A stretch of 64,000 nt of DNA from CAIWHR01 sp039931775 (GTDB lineage: Bacteria > Pseudomonadota > Gammaproteobacteria > Burkholderiales > Casimicrobiaceae), in NCBI GenBank assembly GCA_039931775.1, contig JBDTRG010000041.1, positions 1 to 64,000 of the forward strand, written 5' to 3'. Under the pieces are notes generated by a model, which did not search any database, was not told where the DNA came from, and saw nothing but the letters and a program-made list of their open reading frames with translations. The position numbers were made by a program, and so were the translations under genes. Shown here one piece after another: positions 31,716 through 40,275 of this stretch (the stretch's first letter is position 1; each line of letters opens with the position of its first letter).

Positions 31716-33131
31716 TCAGTGCGGCACCGTCTTGCCCGGGTTCATGATGTTGTTGGGGTCGAGCGCACGCTTGATGGTGCGCATCAGTTCGACGGCCTCG
31801 CCATGCTCGGCCTTGAGCGCGTCGAGCTTGTGCACGCCGATTCCGTGCTCCCCGGTGCACGTGCCACCCATCGCGATTGCGCGGAGGCTGATCCGCTGCG
31901 CGAGGGCGTCCGCCTTTTCGCGCTCGCCGGCGACCGCGGGATCGAAAGCGACGCACAGATGGAAATTGCCGTCGCCGACATGCCCGACGATCGGCGTGAC
32001 GAGCCCGGTCGAATCGGCGTCGGCCTTGGTCTCGAGCAGGCAATCGGCGAGCCTCGAGATGGGCACGCAGGCGTCGGTCGCGAAGACGACCTTGCCCGGG
32101 TTCAACGCCTTCACCGCGTAGTAGGCCGAGTGCCGCGCCTTCCAAAGTCGCGTGCGATCCTCGGGTTTCGTCGCCCACTCGAACGCGCTGCCGCCGAACT
32201 CCTCGGTGATCGCCTGCAACTGCGCCGACTGTTCCGCGACACCGGCTTCGCTACCGTGGAACTCGAAGAAGAGCGTCGGCTTGACCTCGAATCCCTCGAG
32301 CTTCGAATAGCGGATGCACGCGTCCATCTGCGCGTCGTCCAGCAGTTCGATCCGCGCGACCGGTATCCCGTGTTGCATGGCGAGGATCACCGTCTGCACG
32401 GCGCCTTCGAGAGTTTCGAACTGGCACACGCCCGCTGCGATCGCCTCGGGCACGCCGTAGAGACGAAGCTGGATCTCGGTGATGATGCCGAGCGTCCCTT
32501 CCGCGCCGACGTAGAGGCCCGTGAGGTCGTAGCCGGCGCTCGATTTCCTTGCGCGGCCGCCGGTATGGACGATCCGGCCGTCGGCCGTAATGACCGTGAG
32601 GCCCAGCACGTTGTCACGCATCGTCCCGTAGCGGACCGCATTGGTTCCGGACGCGCGCGTCGACGCCATTCCGCCGATCGTCGCATTGGCGCCGGGGTCC
32701 ATCGGGAAGAAAAGCCCGGTGCCCTTGAGTTCGGCGTTGAGCTGCTCGCGCAGCACGCCCGCCTGGACGCGGCAGTCGAGATCCTCGGCGTTGACCTCGA
32801 GCACGCGGTTCATATGCGACAGATCCACGCACACCCCGCCGTACAGCGCGGCCACCTGCCCTTCGAGCGAGGTACCGACGCCGAATGCGATGACCGGCAC
32901 GCGCGCGGCATGACACAGGCGAACGATCGCGGCGATCTCGTCGTTCGTGTGCGGGAAGACGACGACGTCCGGCAAACCGACGTCGGCCAGGCCCTCGCCA
33001 TGGCTGTGCTGGTCGCGGATCGCTCGCGAGGTGAGCGCCCGCTCGCCATAATCGGCGGTCAGTCGGGTGACGAGATCGGCGACATCGCGCGCATCGGGAC
33101 GCGCGAAACGTAGTTCGGCATGGGTGCTCAT
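31716..33131 (-). CDS. FAD-linked oxidase, D-lactate dehydrogenase (cytochrome)-like
   Basis: A 471-residue GlcD/Dld-family flavoprotein. The PCMH FAD domain has AFGVGTSLEGQ and GGMASTRASGTNAVRYGTMRDNVLG, and the C-terminal substrate domain contains HVGDGNFH and TGEHGIGVHKLDAL, the metal and catalytic histidines of the family. Compared with the next gene, the GTSLEGQ and SGTNAVRYG forms point to D-lactate dehydrogenase rather than glycolate oxidase GlcD. It lies 10 bp after glcD and 27 bp before the GST gene. Confidence 0.88.
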   Translation of the reverse strand: MSTHAELRFARPDARDVADLVTRLTADYGERALTSRAIRDQHSHGEGLADVGLPDVVVFPHTNDEIAAIVRLCHAARVPVIAFGVGTSLEGQVAALYGGVCVDLSHMNRVLEVNAEDLDCRVQAGVLREQLNAELKGTGLFFPMDPGANATIGGMASTRASGTNAVRYGTMRDNVLGLTVITADGRIVHTGGRARKSSAGYDLTGLYVGAEGTLGIITEIQLRLYGVPEAIAAGVCQFETLEGAVQTVILAMQHGIPVARIELLDDAQMDACIRYSKLEGFEVKPTLFFEFHGSEAGVAEQSAQLQAITEEFGGSAFEWATKPEDRTRLWKARHSAYYAVKALNPGKVVFATDACVPISRLADCLLETKADADSTGLVTPIVGHVGDGNFHLCVAFDPAVAGEREKADALAQRISLRAIAMGGTCTGEHGIGVHKLDALKAEHGEAVELMRTIKRALDPNNIMNPGKTVPH

Positions 33132-33141
33132 GGCGGGCCCT

Positions 33142-34596
33142 CTAAAAACGCGGCAACTCGGGGTGCGCAAGCTTGCCGTGGTGAACGTGCATTTTTCCGA
33201 ACTCGGCACAGCGCGAGAGCGTCGGGACGCCCTTGCCGGGGTTGAGCAGCGAATGCGGGTCGAATGCGGCCTTCACGGCGAGAAAGCGTTCGAGCTCGGC
33301 CGGCGGGAATTGCACACACATCTGCGGCAGCTTTTCGATGCCCACACCGTGCTCGCCGGTGATCGTGCCGCCCACGTCGATGCAAAGCTCGCAGATCGCG
33401 GCACCGAACGCTTCGGCGCGGTGCATTTCGTCGGCGACATTGGCGTCGTACAGGATGAGTGGATGCAGATTGCCGTCACCGGCGTGAAAGACGTTGGCGC
33501 AGCGCAGACCGTATTTATCCGACAATTCCTCGATCCGACCCAGCACCCCGGCGATGGCGCGACGCGGGATCGTCCCATCCATGCAGTAATAGTCGGGCGA
33601 GAGGCGGCCCACGGCAGGGAACGCCGCCTTGCGGCCCGACCAGAGCAGCATCCGCTCGCGCTCGTCCTTCGACACGCGGATCGACGTCGCGCCGGATTCG
33701 CGCAGCACGCGCGTCAACTCCGCCATGTCGGCGGCAACCTCGTCGGCGATGCCGTCGGTTTCGACCAGCAGCACGGCCGCTGCATCGAGCGGATAGCCGG
33801 CGTGGACGAATTCCTCGACGGCGCGCGTCGCCTTGCGGTCCATCATCTCGAGACCGGCAGGAACGATTCCCGACGCGATCACGGCCGCGACCGCGGCGCC
33901 GGCCGTGGCGACGTCGTCGAAGGCCGCCAGTGCCACCTGCGCGACCGGCGGCTTGGGAGTCAGTTTGACCGTGATTTCCGTCGTCACCGCGAGCAGGCCC
34001 TCGGACCCGGTCACAAGCGCCAGCAGATCGTAGCCGGCGCTGTCGAGCGCATCGCTGCCGAATTCGACGATCTCGCCGGTGATCAGCACGCCGCGGACGC
34101 GGCGCACGTTGTGCACGGTCAGTCCGTACTTGAGGCAGTGCACGCCACCGGCGTTCTCCGCGACATTGCCGCCGATCGAGCATGCGATCTGCGACGACGG
34201 GTCCGGCGCGTAGTATAAACCGTAAGGCGCCGCGGCCTCCGAAATCGCGAGATTGCGCACGCCCGGCTGCACGATCGCCGTGCGCGCCAGCGGATCGATC
34301 GAAATGACCCGCTTCAGCTTCGCGAGCGAGAGGAGGACGCCGCGCTTGTCGGGCAATGCCCCGCCGGAGAGGCTGGTTCCGGCGCCTCGCGCGACGACGG
34401 GCACGCGGGCCGCCTGGCAACGCGCCAGGATCGCGGCGATCTGGGTCTCGTTTTCGGGAATCGCGACCGCCGCCGGCAATTCGCGGTACATCGTCAGGCC
34501 ATCGCACTCGTACGGCTTCGTTTCCTCCGGGCTCGTCAGCAACGCGGACGGCGGAAGGATCGTCGCAAGCTGGGCGTGGACGGCGGGGTCGAGCAT
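33142..34596 (-). CDS. glcD: glycolate oxidase subunit GlcD
   Basis: A 484-residue FAD-linked oxidase with RGAGTSLSGGALP, SSQIACSIGGNVAENAGG, HCLKYGLTVHNV and the C-terminal FHAGDGNLHPLI and TGEHGVGIEKL. These are the motifs of bacterial GlcD, the catalytic subunit that oxidises glycolate to glyoxylate. It is the first gene of the glc operon and is divergent from a TRAP transporter. The Shine-Dalgarno sequence is poor. Confidence 0.94.
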   Translation of the reverse strand: MLDPAVHAQLATILPPSALLTSPEETKPYECDGLTMYRELPAAVAIPENETQIAAILARCQAARVPVVARGAGTSLSGGALPDKRGVLLSLAKLKRVISIDPLARTAIVQPGVRNLAISEAAAPYGLYYAPDPSSQIACSIGGNVAENAGGVHCLKYGLTVHNVRRVRGVLITGEIVEFGSDALDSAGYDLLALVTGSEGLLAVTTEITVKLTPKPPVAQVALAAFDDVATAGAAVAAVIASGIVPAGLEMMDRKATRAVEEFVHAGYPLDAAAVLLVETDGIADEVAADMAELTRVLRESGATSIRVSKDERERMLLWSGRKAAFPAVGRLSPDYYCMDGTIPRRAIAGVLGRIEELSDKYGLRCANVFHAGDGNLHPLILYDANVADEMHRAEAFGAAICELCIDVGGTITGEHGVGIEKLPQMCVQFPPAELERFLAVKAAFDPHSLLNPGKGVPTLSRCAEFGKMHVHHGKLAHPELPRF

Positions 34597-34816
34597 CGGG
34601 ATTGGGCGTGGGGGTCAAAAGGAGCCGGAGGTGGCGCGAGAGCCCCTTCTGACGATTATTTCACATCGCCGCCCCGGGCGGCACGGCTGTCGGCGGACGG
34701 CCGAATGGCCCTAATGTCCGGGCGGCTATACAGCGCAACCCGTGTTACTTAGAATCCGCGGCTCGCGGCGCGTTTGCCGTGGCATCATCGCACCCTCACC
34801 GAACCTGGAGAACACC

Positions 34817-35803
34817 ATGCGAGTTTCCCGCCTCCCCGTCATGCTGGCCGCGACGTTTGCCGCCGTGCTTGCGCTGCCGGTCGCGCCGGCCTCCGCGCAG
34901 ACCACGCTGAAGATGAACATCTCCATCAGCCAGAATTCGCACTATGGCGTGGCCATCGATGCGTTCGCGCGCGAAGTCGAAAAGCGGACCAGCGGGCGCT
35001 ACAAAATCCAGAACTTCTACTCGGGTGCGCTCGGCGCCGAGCGCGAATCGATCGAGGCGCTGCAACTCGGCACGCTCGATCTGACGATGACCTCGACCGG
35101 TCCCGTCCCGAACTTCGTTCCCGAAGTGGCGATCCTCGACATCCCGTTCCTGTTCAAGGATTACGCGCATGCGCGCGCCACGCTCGACGGCCCGATCGGC
35201 CAGGAGATGCTGACGAAATTTCCCGCCAAGGGCATCGTGGCGCTCGCCTGGGGTGAAAACGGGTTCCGCCACATGACGAACAGCAAGCGCCAGGTGCTCG
35301 TCCCCGACGATCTCAAGGGGCTCAAGATGCGCACGATGGAGAATCCGGTCCACATGCAGGCGTACAAGGCGTTCGGGATCATTCCGACGCCGATGGCCTT
35401 CACCGAGGTCTTCACCGCGTTGCAACAGGGCACGGTCGACGGGCAGGAAAATCCGCTCTCGGTGATCTCGGCCGCCAAGTTCGATCAGGTGCAGAAATAC
35501 ATGACGCTGACCGGCCACGTCTATTCGCCGGCGCTGATCCTGATGAGCAAGGCGGTCTACGACAAGCTGTCCGCCGCCGACAAGCAGGCGTTCCTGGAGT
35601 CGGCCAAGGAGGCCGTCAAGGCCAATCGCGCACGCATCGACGAAGACGAGCGCAAGGCGGTGGCGGATCTTCGCTCGAAGGGGATGGTCATCGTCGAGGT
35701 CGTCGACAAGGGTAAATTCCAGGCCGTCCTGGTGCCGACCTTCGCCGATTTCGGCAAGAAGTTCGGTCAGGAAAACATCGACAAGATCCGCAACTACAAG
35801 TGA
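34817..35803 (+). CDS. TRAP transporter solute receptor DctP, next to the glc operon
   Basis: A 328-residue receptor with signal peptide (ALPVAPASAQT) and typical DctP features: SGRYKIQNFYSGALGAERESIEALQLG, PDDLKGLKMRTMENPVHMQAYKAFG with the conserved Arg, and TALQQGTVDGQENP. CTGGAG precedes the ATG at 34817. Being divergent from glcD, it may import glycolate, lactate or another 2-hydroxyacid; this rests on location only. Confidence 0.9.
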   Translation: MRVSRLPVMLAATFAAVLALPVAPASAQTTLKMNISISQNSHYGVAIDAFAREVEKRTSGRYKIQNFYSGALGAERESIEALQLGTLDLTMTSTGPVPNFVPEVAILDIPFLFKDYAHARATLDGPIGQEMLTKFPAKGIVALAWGENGFRHMTNSKRQVLVPDDLKGLKMRTMENPVHMQAYKAFGIIPTPMAFTEVFTALQQGTVDGQENPLSVISAAKFDQVQKYMTLTGHVYSPALILMSKAVYDKLSAADKQAFLESAKEAVKANRARIDEDERKAVADLRSKGMVIVEVVDKGKFQAVLVPTFADFGKKFGQENIDKIRNYK

Positions 35804-35863
35804 CGCGATCGCCGGCCCGGGCCGCCCGGCGCGGCCCGCCCCGCCGCCCGTCGCAATCGCGTC
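35802..35863 (+). promoter_or_regulatory. long intercistronic stem-loop between dctP and dctQ
   Basis: GACGCGAT (35802-35809) and ATCGCGTC (35856-35863) are perfect outer arms that begin in the receptor stop codon and end 1 bp before the small permease ATG. A further CGCCGG/CCGGCG pair nests inside, and the loop is almost pure GC. There is no T-run. Confidence 0.5.
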
Positions 35864-35864
35864 G

Positions 35865-36365
35865 ATGACGCTGCGCAGCGGTTTTCTCGCATTCGAGCGC
35901 CGCACGACGGAGTTCTCGCTGGCGATCGCCTGCGCGATGCTCGTCATCGCGGCGTGCCTCGGGCTCTACCAGATCTTCGCCCGTTTCGTCTTTCAGCAAC
36001 CCGCCGAGTGGTCGGAAGTGTTGATCCGCTTCACGCTGATCTGGATGGTGTTCATGGGCGTACCCTGCGCGTTTCGCCAGGGGGCGATGGTCTGCGTGGA
36101 CGTCCTGCACCGCTGGAGCGGTCCCGGCATGCGTCGCGCACTCGATTGGCTGGTCGGAATCGCGTCGCTGACACTCGTCGCCGTGATCATCCGTTACGGC
36201 TTCGACTATGCGTATCGCGCGCGCTTCCAGACGATCAGCGGGCTCGAGTCGTTCTCGATGACCTGGGCGTATCTAGCCGTGCCGGTCGGCGGTATCTTCT
36301 GCGTGCTCGGGATCATCGGCTGCCTCGTCGATCCGCGCCGGCAGGAACTCGAAACGGCGCAATAG
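35865..36365 (+). CDS. TRAP transporter small permease DctQ, next to the glc operon
   Basis: A 166-residue, four-helix membrane protein with the family pattern LGLYQIFARFVFQQPAEWSE after helix 1 and FRQGAMVCVDVL after helix 2. It pairs with the following large permease. No clear Shine-Dalgarno sequence is visible in the GC-rich stem-loop region that precedes it. Confidence 0.9.
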   Translation: MTLRSGFLAFERRTTEFSLAIACAMLVIAACLGLYQIFARFVFQQPAEWSEVLIRFTLIWMVFMGVPCAFRQGAMVCVDVLHRWSGPGMRRALDWLVGIASLTLVAVIIRYGFDYAYRARFQTISGLESFSMTWAYLAVPVGGIFCVLGIIGCLVDPRRQELETAQ

Positions 36366-36410
36366 TCGCCGGCGTCGCCGCTCCCTCGCCGATCTCCGCC
36401 CGGCCCAGCC

Positions 36411-37688
36411 ATGCCGTCGACGATGTTCCTCACGATGATGCTGTGCTTCGCGCTCAGCGTCTCGGTCGCGGTGTCCATCGGCCTCGCGAGCCTCGTCGGT
36501 GCCTGGCAGGCAAACCTCAACCTGCTGGCGATCGTCAAGGAGATGTTCGGCGCCATCAACAAGTTTCCACTGGCCGCCATCCCGTTCTTCATCCTCGCCG
36601 GCAACCTGATGGAGTCCGGCGGGATCTCGGCCCGCCTCGTCGAGTTCGCCAAATCGATCGTCGGAGGGGTCCAGGGCGGCCTTGCGGCAACCTGCGTGCT
36701 CACCTGCATGATCTTCGCCGCCGTTTCGGGGAGCAGCGTTGCAACCACGTTCGCGATCGGAGCGATCCTGATTCCGGCGCTCATCAAGCACGGCTATCCG
36801 ACCAATTTCGCGGCCGCGCTGCAGGCAACCTCCGCCGAGCTCGGCGTCATCATCCCGCCGTCGATTCCGATGATCCTCTACGGCGTCTCGGCCGAAGTCT
36901 CGATCGGCGAACTGTTCATCTCGGGGTTCGGTCCGGGCCTGCTGATCGGCGTAGCGCTGATGCTGTTCGTCGTGATCTACGCGCGGATCAAGGGCTATGG
37001 CAAAGGCGACCGCGAAGGCAAGCTGCCTTTCGTCGTCGCTACGCGGCGCGCGGGGCTGGCGCTGCTGATGCCGGTGATCATCCTTGGCGGAATCTACGGT
37101 GGCATCTTCACACCGACCGAAGCTTCGGTCGTCGCGGTGTTCTACGCGCTGATCGTCGGCGTCGGCGTCTATCGCGAAACGAAAATCGCGGACGTTCCGA
37201 GGGTGCTCCGGAAGAGCGTCGTGTCGTCGGCGGTCATCATGTTCATCATCGCCAACGCGGGACTTTTCAGTTACCTGATCACGCGCGCCGGACTCCCGGA
37301 GAAGATCGGCGCGTTCCTCGTCGAATGGCTGCAGTCGCCGGCGCTCTTTCTGCTGGGCGTCAATGCGGCGCTCTTCGTCATCGGAATGTTCATCGAGACG
37401 TCGGCCTCCATCATCGTCCTGGCGCCGATCCTCGCCCCGGTCGCGCAGCACTTCGGGATCGATCCGGTGCATTTCGGCATCGTGATGGTCGTCAACCTCG
37501 CGCTCGGCATGATCACGCCGCCGTTCGGCGTCAACCTGTTTGCCGCGTGTACGGTGGCGCGGATCTCGCTTGATCAGATCGTGCCCCGACTCCTTCCGTT
37601 CGTGCTGGTCGTCCTGAGCTGCCTGTTGGTGATTACCTACGTCCCCGTCATCTCGATCGGCTTGCGGGACCTCGTCTACGCGAAGTGA
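36411..37688 (+). CDS. TRAP transporter large permease DctM, next to the glc operon
   Basis: A 425-residue DctM with about 12 membrane helices, AIPFFILAGNLMESGG, FAAVSGSSVATTFAIG, IPPSIPMILYG and a C-terminal LALGMITPPFGVN. It completes a dctPQM set transcribed away from the glc operon. It ends 32 bp from the convergent TetR-type gene. Confidence 0.92.
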   Translation: MPSTMFLTMMLCFALSVSVAVSIGLASLVGAWQANLNLLAIVKEMFGAINKFPLAAIPFFILAGNLMESGGISARLVEFAKSIVGGVQGGLAATCVLTCMIFAAVSGSSVATTFAIGAILIPALIKHGYPTNFAAALQATSAELGVIIPPSIPMILYGVSAEVSIGELFISGFGPGLLIGVALMLFVVIYARIKGYGKGDREGKLPFVVATRRAGLALLMPVIILGGIYGGIFTPTEASVVAVFYALIVGVGVYRETKIADVPRVLRKSVVSSAVIMFIIANAGLFSYLITRAGLPEKIGAFLVEWLQSPALFLLGVNAALFVIGMFIETSASIIVLAPILAPVAQHFGIDPVHFGIVMVVNLALGMITPPFGVNLFAACTVARISLDQIVPRLLPFVLVVLSCLLVITYVPVISIGLRDLVYAK

Positions 37689-37720
37689 GCGGCCAAAAGC
37701 AGGCCATCGCTCGACTTGAC

Positions 37721-38338
37721 CTAGACGGGCGGGACAGGACGTTCCGGCGGATCGAGCCCGAGGAGCGCCGCCAGCATCGCCTCCGTGCCGCGGAGGATGC
37801 GCTCCCGCGCACGCGGGGCGCCGATCGCGCGCGCCAGCGCGACCGCGCCCGCACAGCTCGAAAACACGAAAGCGGCCACGTCTCGCCGCGACAAGCCGGC
37901 GACCTCAGGAAAGCGCGATTCGATCCGGTCGAGCAATGCTGCGGTTCGTGCCCCGAACGCGCGCTGGAATGAGGCTCCGCCACGCGCGACTTCGGGCAAC
38001 AGCACGGTCAGCGGGCAGGCGGCGGCAAGCGACGGCTCATCGACCTGCCGCAGGTAGTGGCGGATCAGTACGCTCACCCAAGCGCGATCGTCGTCGATCG
38101 ACGCCAGCGGAGTGAGGATCCGCTCCATGCTGCGCTCGAGACCGAACAGCAGGCCCTCCTGCGCGAGCTCCTCCTTGGACGCGAAGTGGGCGTAAAAGCC
38201 GCCGACCGTGAGGTCTGCGCTGCGCATGACCGCATCCACCGACGCCCGGTCGATTCCGCGGTCCTTGATGACCCGGTCCGCCGCCTCGAGGATGCGTTCG
38301 CGCGTCTCCCGCTTGTGCTCTGCTCGATACCGTGCCAT
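37721..38338 (-). CDS. TetR-family transcriptional regulator
   Basis: A 205-residue TetR protein. The N-terminal helix-turn-helix reads RILEAADRVIKDRGIDRASVDAVMRSADLTVGGFYAHFASKE, and the C-terminal ligand domain is TetR_C-like. It resembles regulators with an Ala-Cys-Pro motif (AAACPLTVLLPEVAR). A 12-bp palindrome sits 6 bp upstream of its ATG, suggesting autorepression. The controlled genes may include the SDR gene upstream on the same strand. Confidence 0.88.
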   Translation of the reverse strand: MARYRAEHKRETRERILEAADRVIKDRGIDRASVDAVMRSADLTVGGFYAHFASKEELAQEGLLFGLERSMERILTPLASIDDDRAWVSVLIRHYLRQVDEPSLAAACPLTVLLPEVARGGASFQRAFGARTAALLDRIESRFPEVAGLSRRDVAAFVFSSCAGAVALARAIGAPRARERILRGTEAMLAALLGLDPPERPVPPV

Positions 38339-38344
38339 TATCAG

Positions 38345-38356
38345 TATAATATTATA
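38345..38356. promoter_or_regulatory. 12-bp palindrome TATAATATTATA before the TetR-type gene
   Basis: A perfect palindrome in a sharply AT-rich patch (about 38339-38366), 6 bp from the TetR-type start codon. It contains a consensus -10 hexamer on both strands, so it could be promoter, operator or both. Confidence 0.45.
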
Positions 38357-38366
38357 TTTATAATTT

Positions 38367-38398
38367 CATTGCAACCCGATTGCATTGCAACCCAATTT
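38367..38398. repeat. two and a half 16-bp tandem repeats upstream of the TetR-type gene
   Basis: CATTGCAACCCGATTG is followed directly by CATTGCAACCCAATTT and then CAACCCAACC. The two full units differ at two positions. They flank the AT-rich palindrome. The rest of the gap up to the SDR stop codon (38399-38623) shows no ORF, RNA or repeat that I can recognise. Confidence 0.6.
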
Positions 38399-38623
38399 CA
38401 ACCCAACCAAGCGGACCCGCCTTGGAGATTCCTTCGAACGCGCTCGGGTACCCTGAATGAGTAACCCTGCGCGATAGGCGCACCGTCACGGTCTCCCGCC
38501 TCACGTCGGCCGAGCGTGACGGCGACGAACTGCGCGCGGACATTTCGACGCGACTCGCGCCGCCTCGCACCGTCCACGCGTGGGCGCCTTTCTGACCGAT
38601 TCCCGATCGGCGCACCGCAATCC

Positions 38624-39379
38624 TCAGACGCAACGTCCGCCGTCGACCTCGAGGCACGCCCCGGTGATAAATGCCGACTCGTCGGACGCGAAGAAAACGG
38701 CGGCAGTCGCGATGTCCGTCGGCTGCGACAGTCGGCCCATCGGAATGGTGGCGACGAATTTCGCTCGGAGCGCCGGCGTGTCGCCGCCCATGAACTCGGC
38801 GAGCATTCCGGTTTCGCCGGCAACCGGATTGATCACGTTGACGCGAATGCCGTCCGGGGCCAGCTCGGCCGCCATCGAGCGCGACGTGACGATTGCAGCA
38901 CCCTTGCTGCCGTTGTACCAGGTGAGACCGGGCCGCGGCCGAACGCCGGCGGTGGAGGCGATCGTGATGAACACGCCGGCTTTCTTTTGGCGGAAATGCG
39001 GCACCGCGTGCCGGGCCGTCAGGAACAGGCTCTTCACGTTGACGCGAAAGATCCGGTCGAACTCCTCCTCGGAAACATCGAGCATCGGGCGATTGCGGTG
39101 GGTCGTACCGGCATTGTTGACGACAATGTCGAGGTCGCCGTACGTATCGATGGAGAAACGGATCAGCCTGCCAACATCGGCGTCGCTGGAAACGTCTCCG
39201 GCGCAGAACCGGGCCTGCCCGCCCGACGCCTCGATCTCACGCACGACACGCTCGCCGTTGCCGACGTGGACGTCGTTGACGACCACGCGCGCGCCCTCCG
39301 CGACGAAGCGTTTGGCGATCCCCTCGCCGAATCCCGAACCCGCCCCGGTAACGATGGCCACCTTGTTCTGAAGTCGCAT
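38624..39379 (-). CDS. SDR family oxidoreductase
   Basis: A 251-residue classical SDR with TGAGSGFGEG for NAD(P), NNAGTTH, a catalytic Ser in TIASTAG and YNGSK (Tyr and Lys). Overall it resembles 3-oxoacyl-ACP reductase or glucose 1-dehydrogenase-like enzymes; the substrate is not identifiable. It is 11 bp from the DUF2652 gene on the same strand and 285 bp upstream of the TetR-type gene. Confidence 0.88.
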   Translation of the reverse strand: MRLQNKVAIVTGAGSGFGEGIAKRFVAEGARVVVNDVHVGNGERVVREIEASGGQARFCAGDVSSDADVGRLIRFSIDTYGDLDIVVNNAGTTHRNRPMLDVSEEEFDRIFRVNVKSLFLTARHAVPHFRQKKAGVFITIASTAGVRPRPGLTWYNGSKGAAIVTSRSMAAELAPDGIRVNVINPVAGETGMLAEFMGGDTPALRAKFVATIPMGRLSQPTDIATAAVFFASDESAFITGACLEVDGGRCV

Positions 39380-39390
39380 GGGTCCTCGTG

Positions 39391-40137
39391 TCAGTGAACT
39401 GCCAGCGGCGGCGCGTCCTGGACGTTGCGGAATCCGGCGCAGGCGTTGCGGATGCCGAGGAACGATGGCAACGAGCGCGCGGTGAGTTTGAAGTGGCGCG
39501 AAATCCGCGACAGCATCGTCAGGCGCGGGCTCGCGGGCACCTCGCCGACGTAGCGCTCGAGGTCGACGTAGTACATCTCGGTCCTGCCGAGACCTTCGAG
39601 CTCCGCCGAGTGATTCGCCGACCGTTCGCGCATCGTGTGGTCGACGCGCTCATGCACTGGCTCGGTCATCAGCATGTATTCGGCGATTGGCACGTCGTTC
39701 TTCAGCATCCGGTGGACGAGGATCACGTCGACGCCGGCGAGTTCCGTCAGGTTTTTGACCTTGTGCAGCGCCGCTTCGCCGAAGTGGCCGACCAGCTTGA
39801 TCTTCAGGTTGCCCGCTTGCGTGCAGCCGTCGCAGATGCACAGCGTGTTGATCTTCAGGTCGGAAACCTTTTGATGGAACGCGCGATAGATGGCCGCCGC
39901 CCGCTCGGCGACGAACTCGAGGCTGGGCTCGGTCCCGTCCGGAAACGCCACGTAGAAAAACGCCGCGTCGCCTTCGAGCTTGGCGAGCGTCAGGTTCGGC
40001 GCCGTCGCGTCGATCACCGTCTCGAGGAGTTGCGCGACGATTTCCTGCGCGTGCGCGAGGCTCGCACGATGGAATTTCATGAACCGGGTGTAGCCGGCGA
40101 TATCGGCGATGAGAAGAAAGGTCCGTTGTATGGCCAT
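39391..40137 (-). CDS. DUF2652 protein, class III nucleotide cyclase-like fold
   Basis: A 248-residue protein. FLLIADIAGYTRFM (Asp12) and LAKLEGDAAFFY (Asp57) match the two metal-binding strands of class III adenylate/guanylate cyclases, with a spacing of 45 residues that fits the fold. A Cys pair (ICDGC) follows near residue 105. The second half has no cyclase transition-state Asn/Arg pair that I can recognise, so activity is doubtful. It lies directly upstream of the SDR gene. Confidence 0.75.
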   Translation of the reverse strand: MAIQRTFLLIADIAGYTRFMKFHRASLAHAQEIVAQLLETVIDATAPNLTLAKLEGDAAFFYVAFPDGTEPSLEFVAERAAAIYRAFHQKVSDLKINTLCICDGCTQAGNLKIKLVGHFGEAALHKVKNLTELAGVDVILVHRMLKNDVPIAEYMLMTEPVHERVDHTMRERSANHSAELEGLGRTEMYYVDLERYVGEVPASPRLTMLSRISRHFKLTARSLPSFLGIRNACAGFRNVQDAPPLAVH

Positions 40138-40275
40138 GACTGCGATTTCCCGTAATCCGGCTAAGCGTGCGCCGCCCAGACTGGCAACGCCGCCGCGCGT
40201 CGTATGCCGATCCCTCCGGCCACCCTCGTAATACGATTTTCGGCAGGGTTCGGATGCGCGCGGGCGCCTGGGCGT

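Noticed and set aside
34703..34718. Similarity of CCGAATGGCCCTAAT near the second TRAP operon to CCGAATGGCCTAATT near recA (59894-59908)
   Set aside because: The shared ungapped core is only about 10 bases, which is expected many times in 64 kb, and the genes are unrelated.
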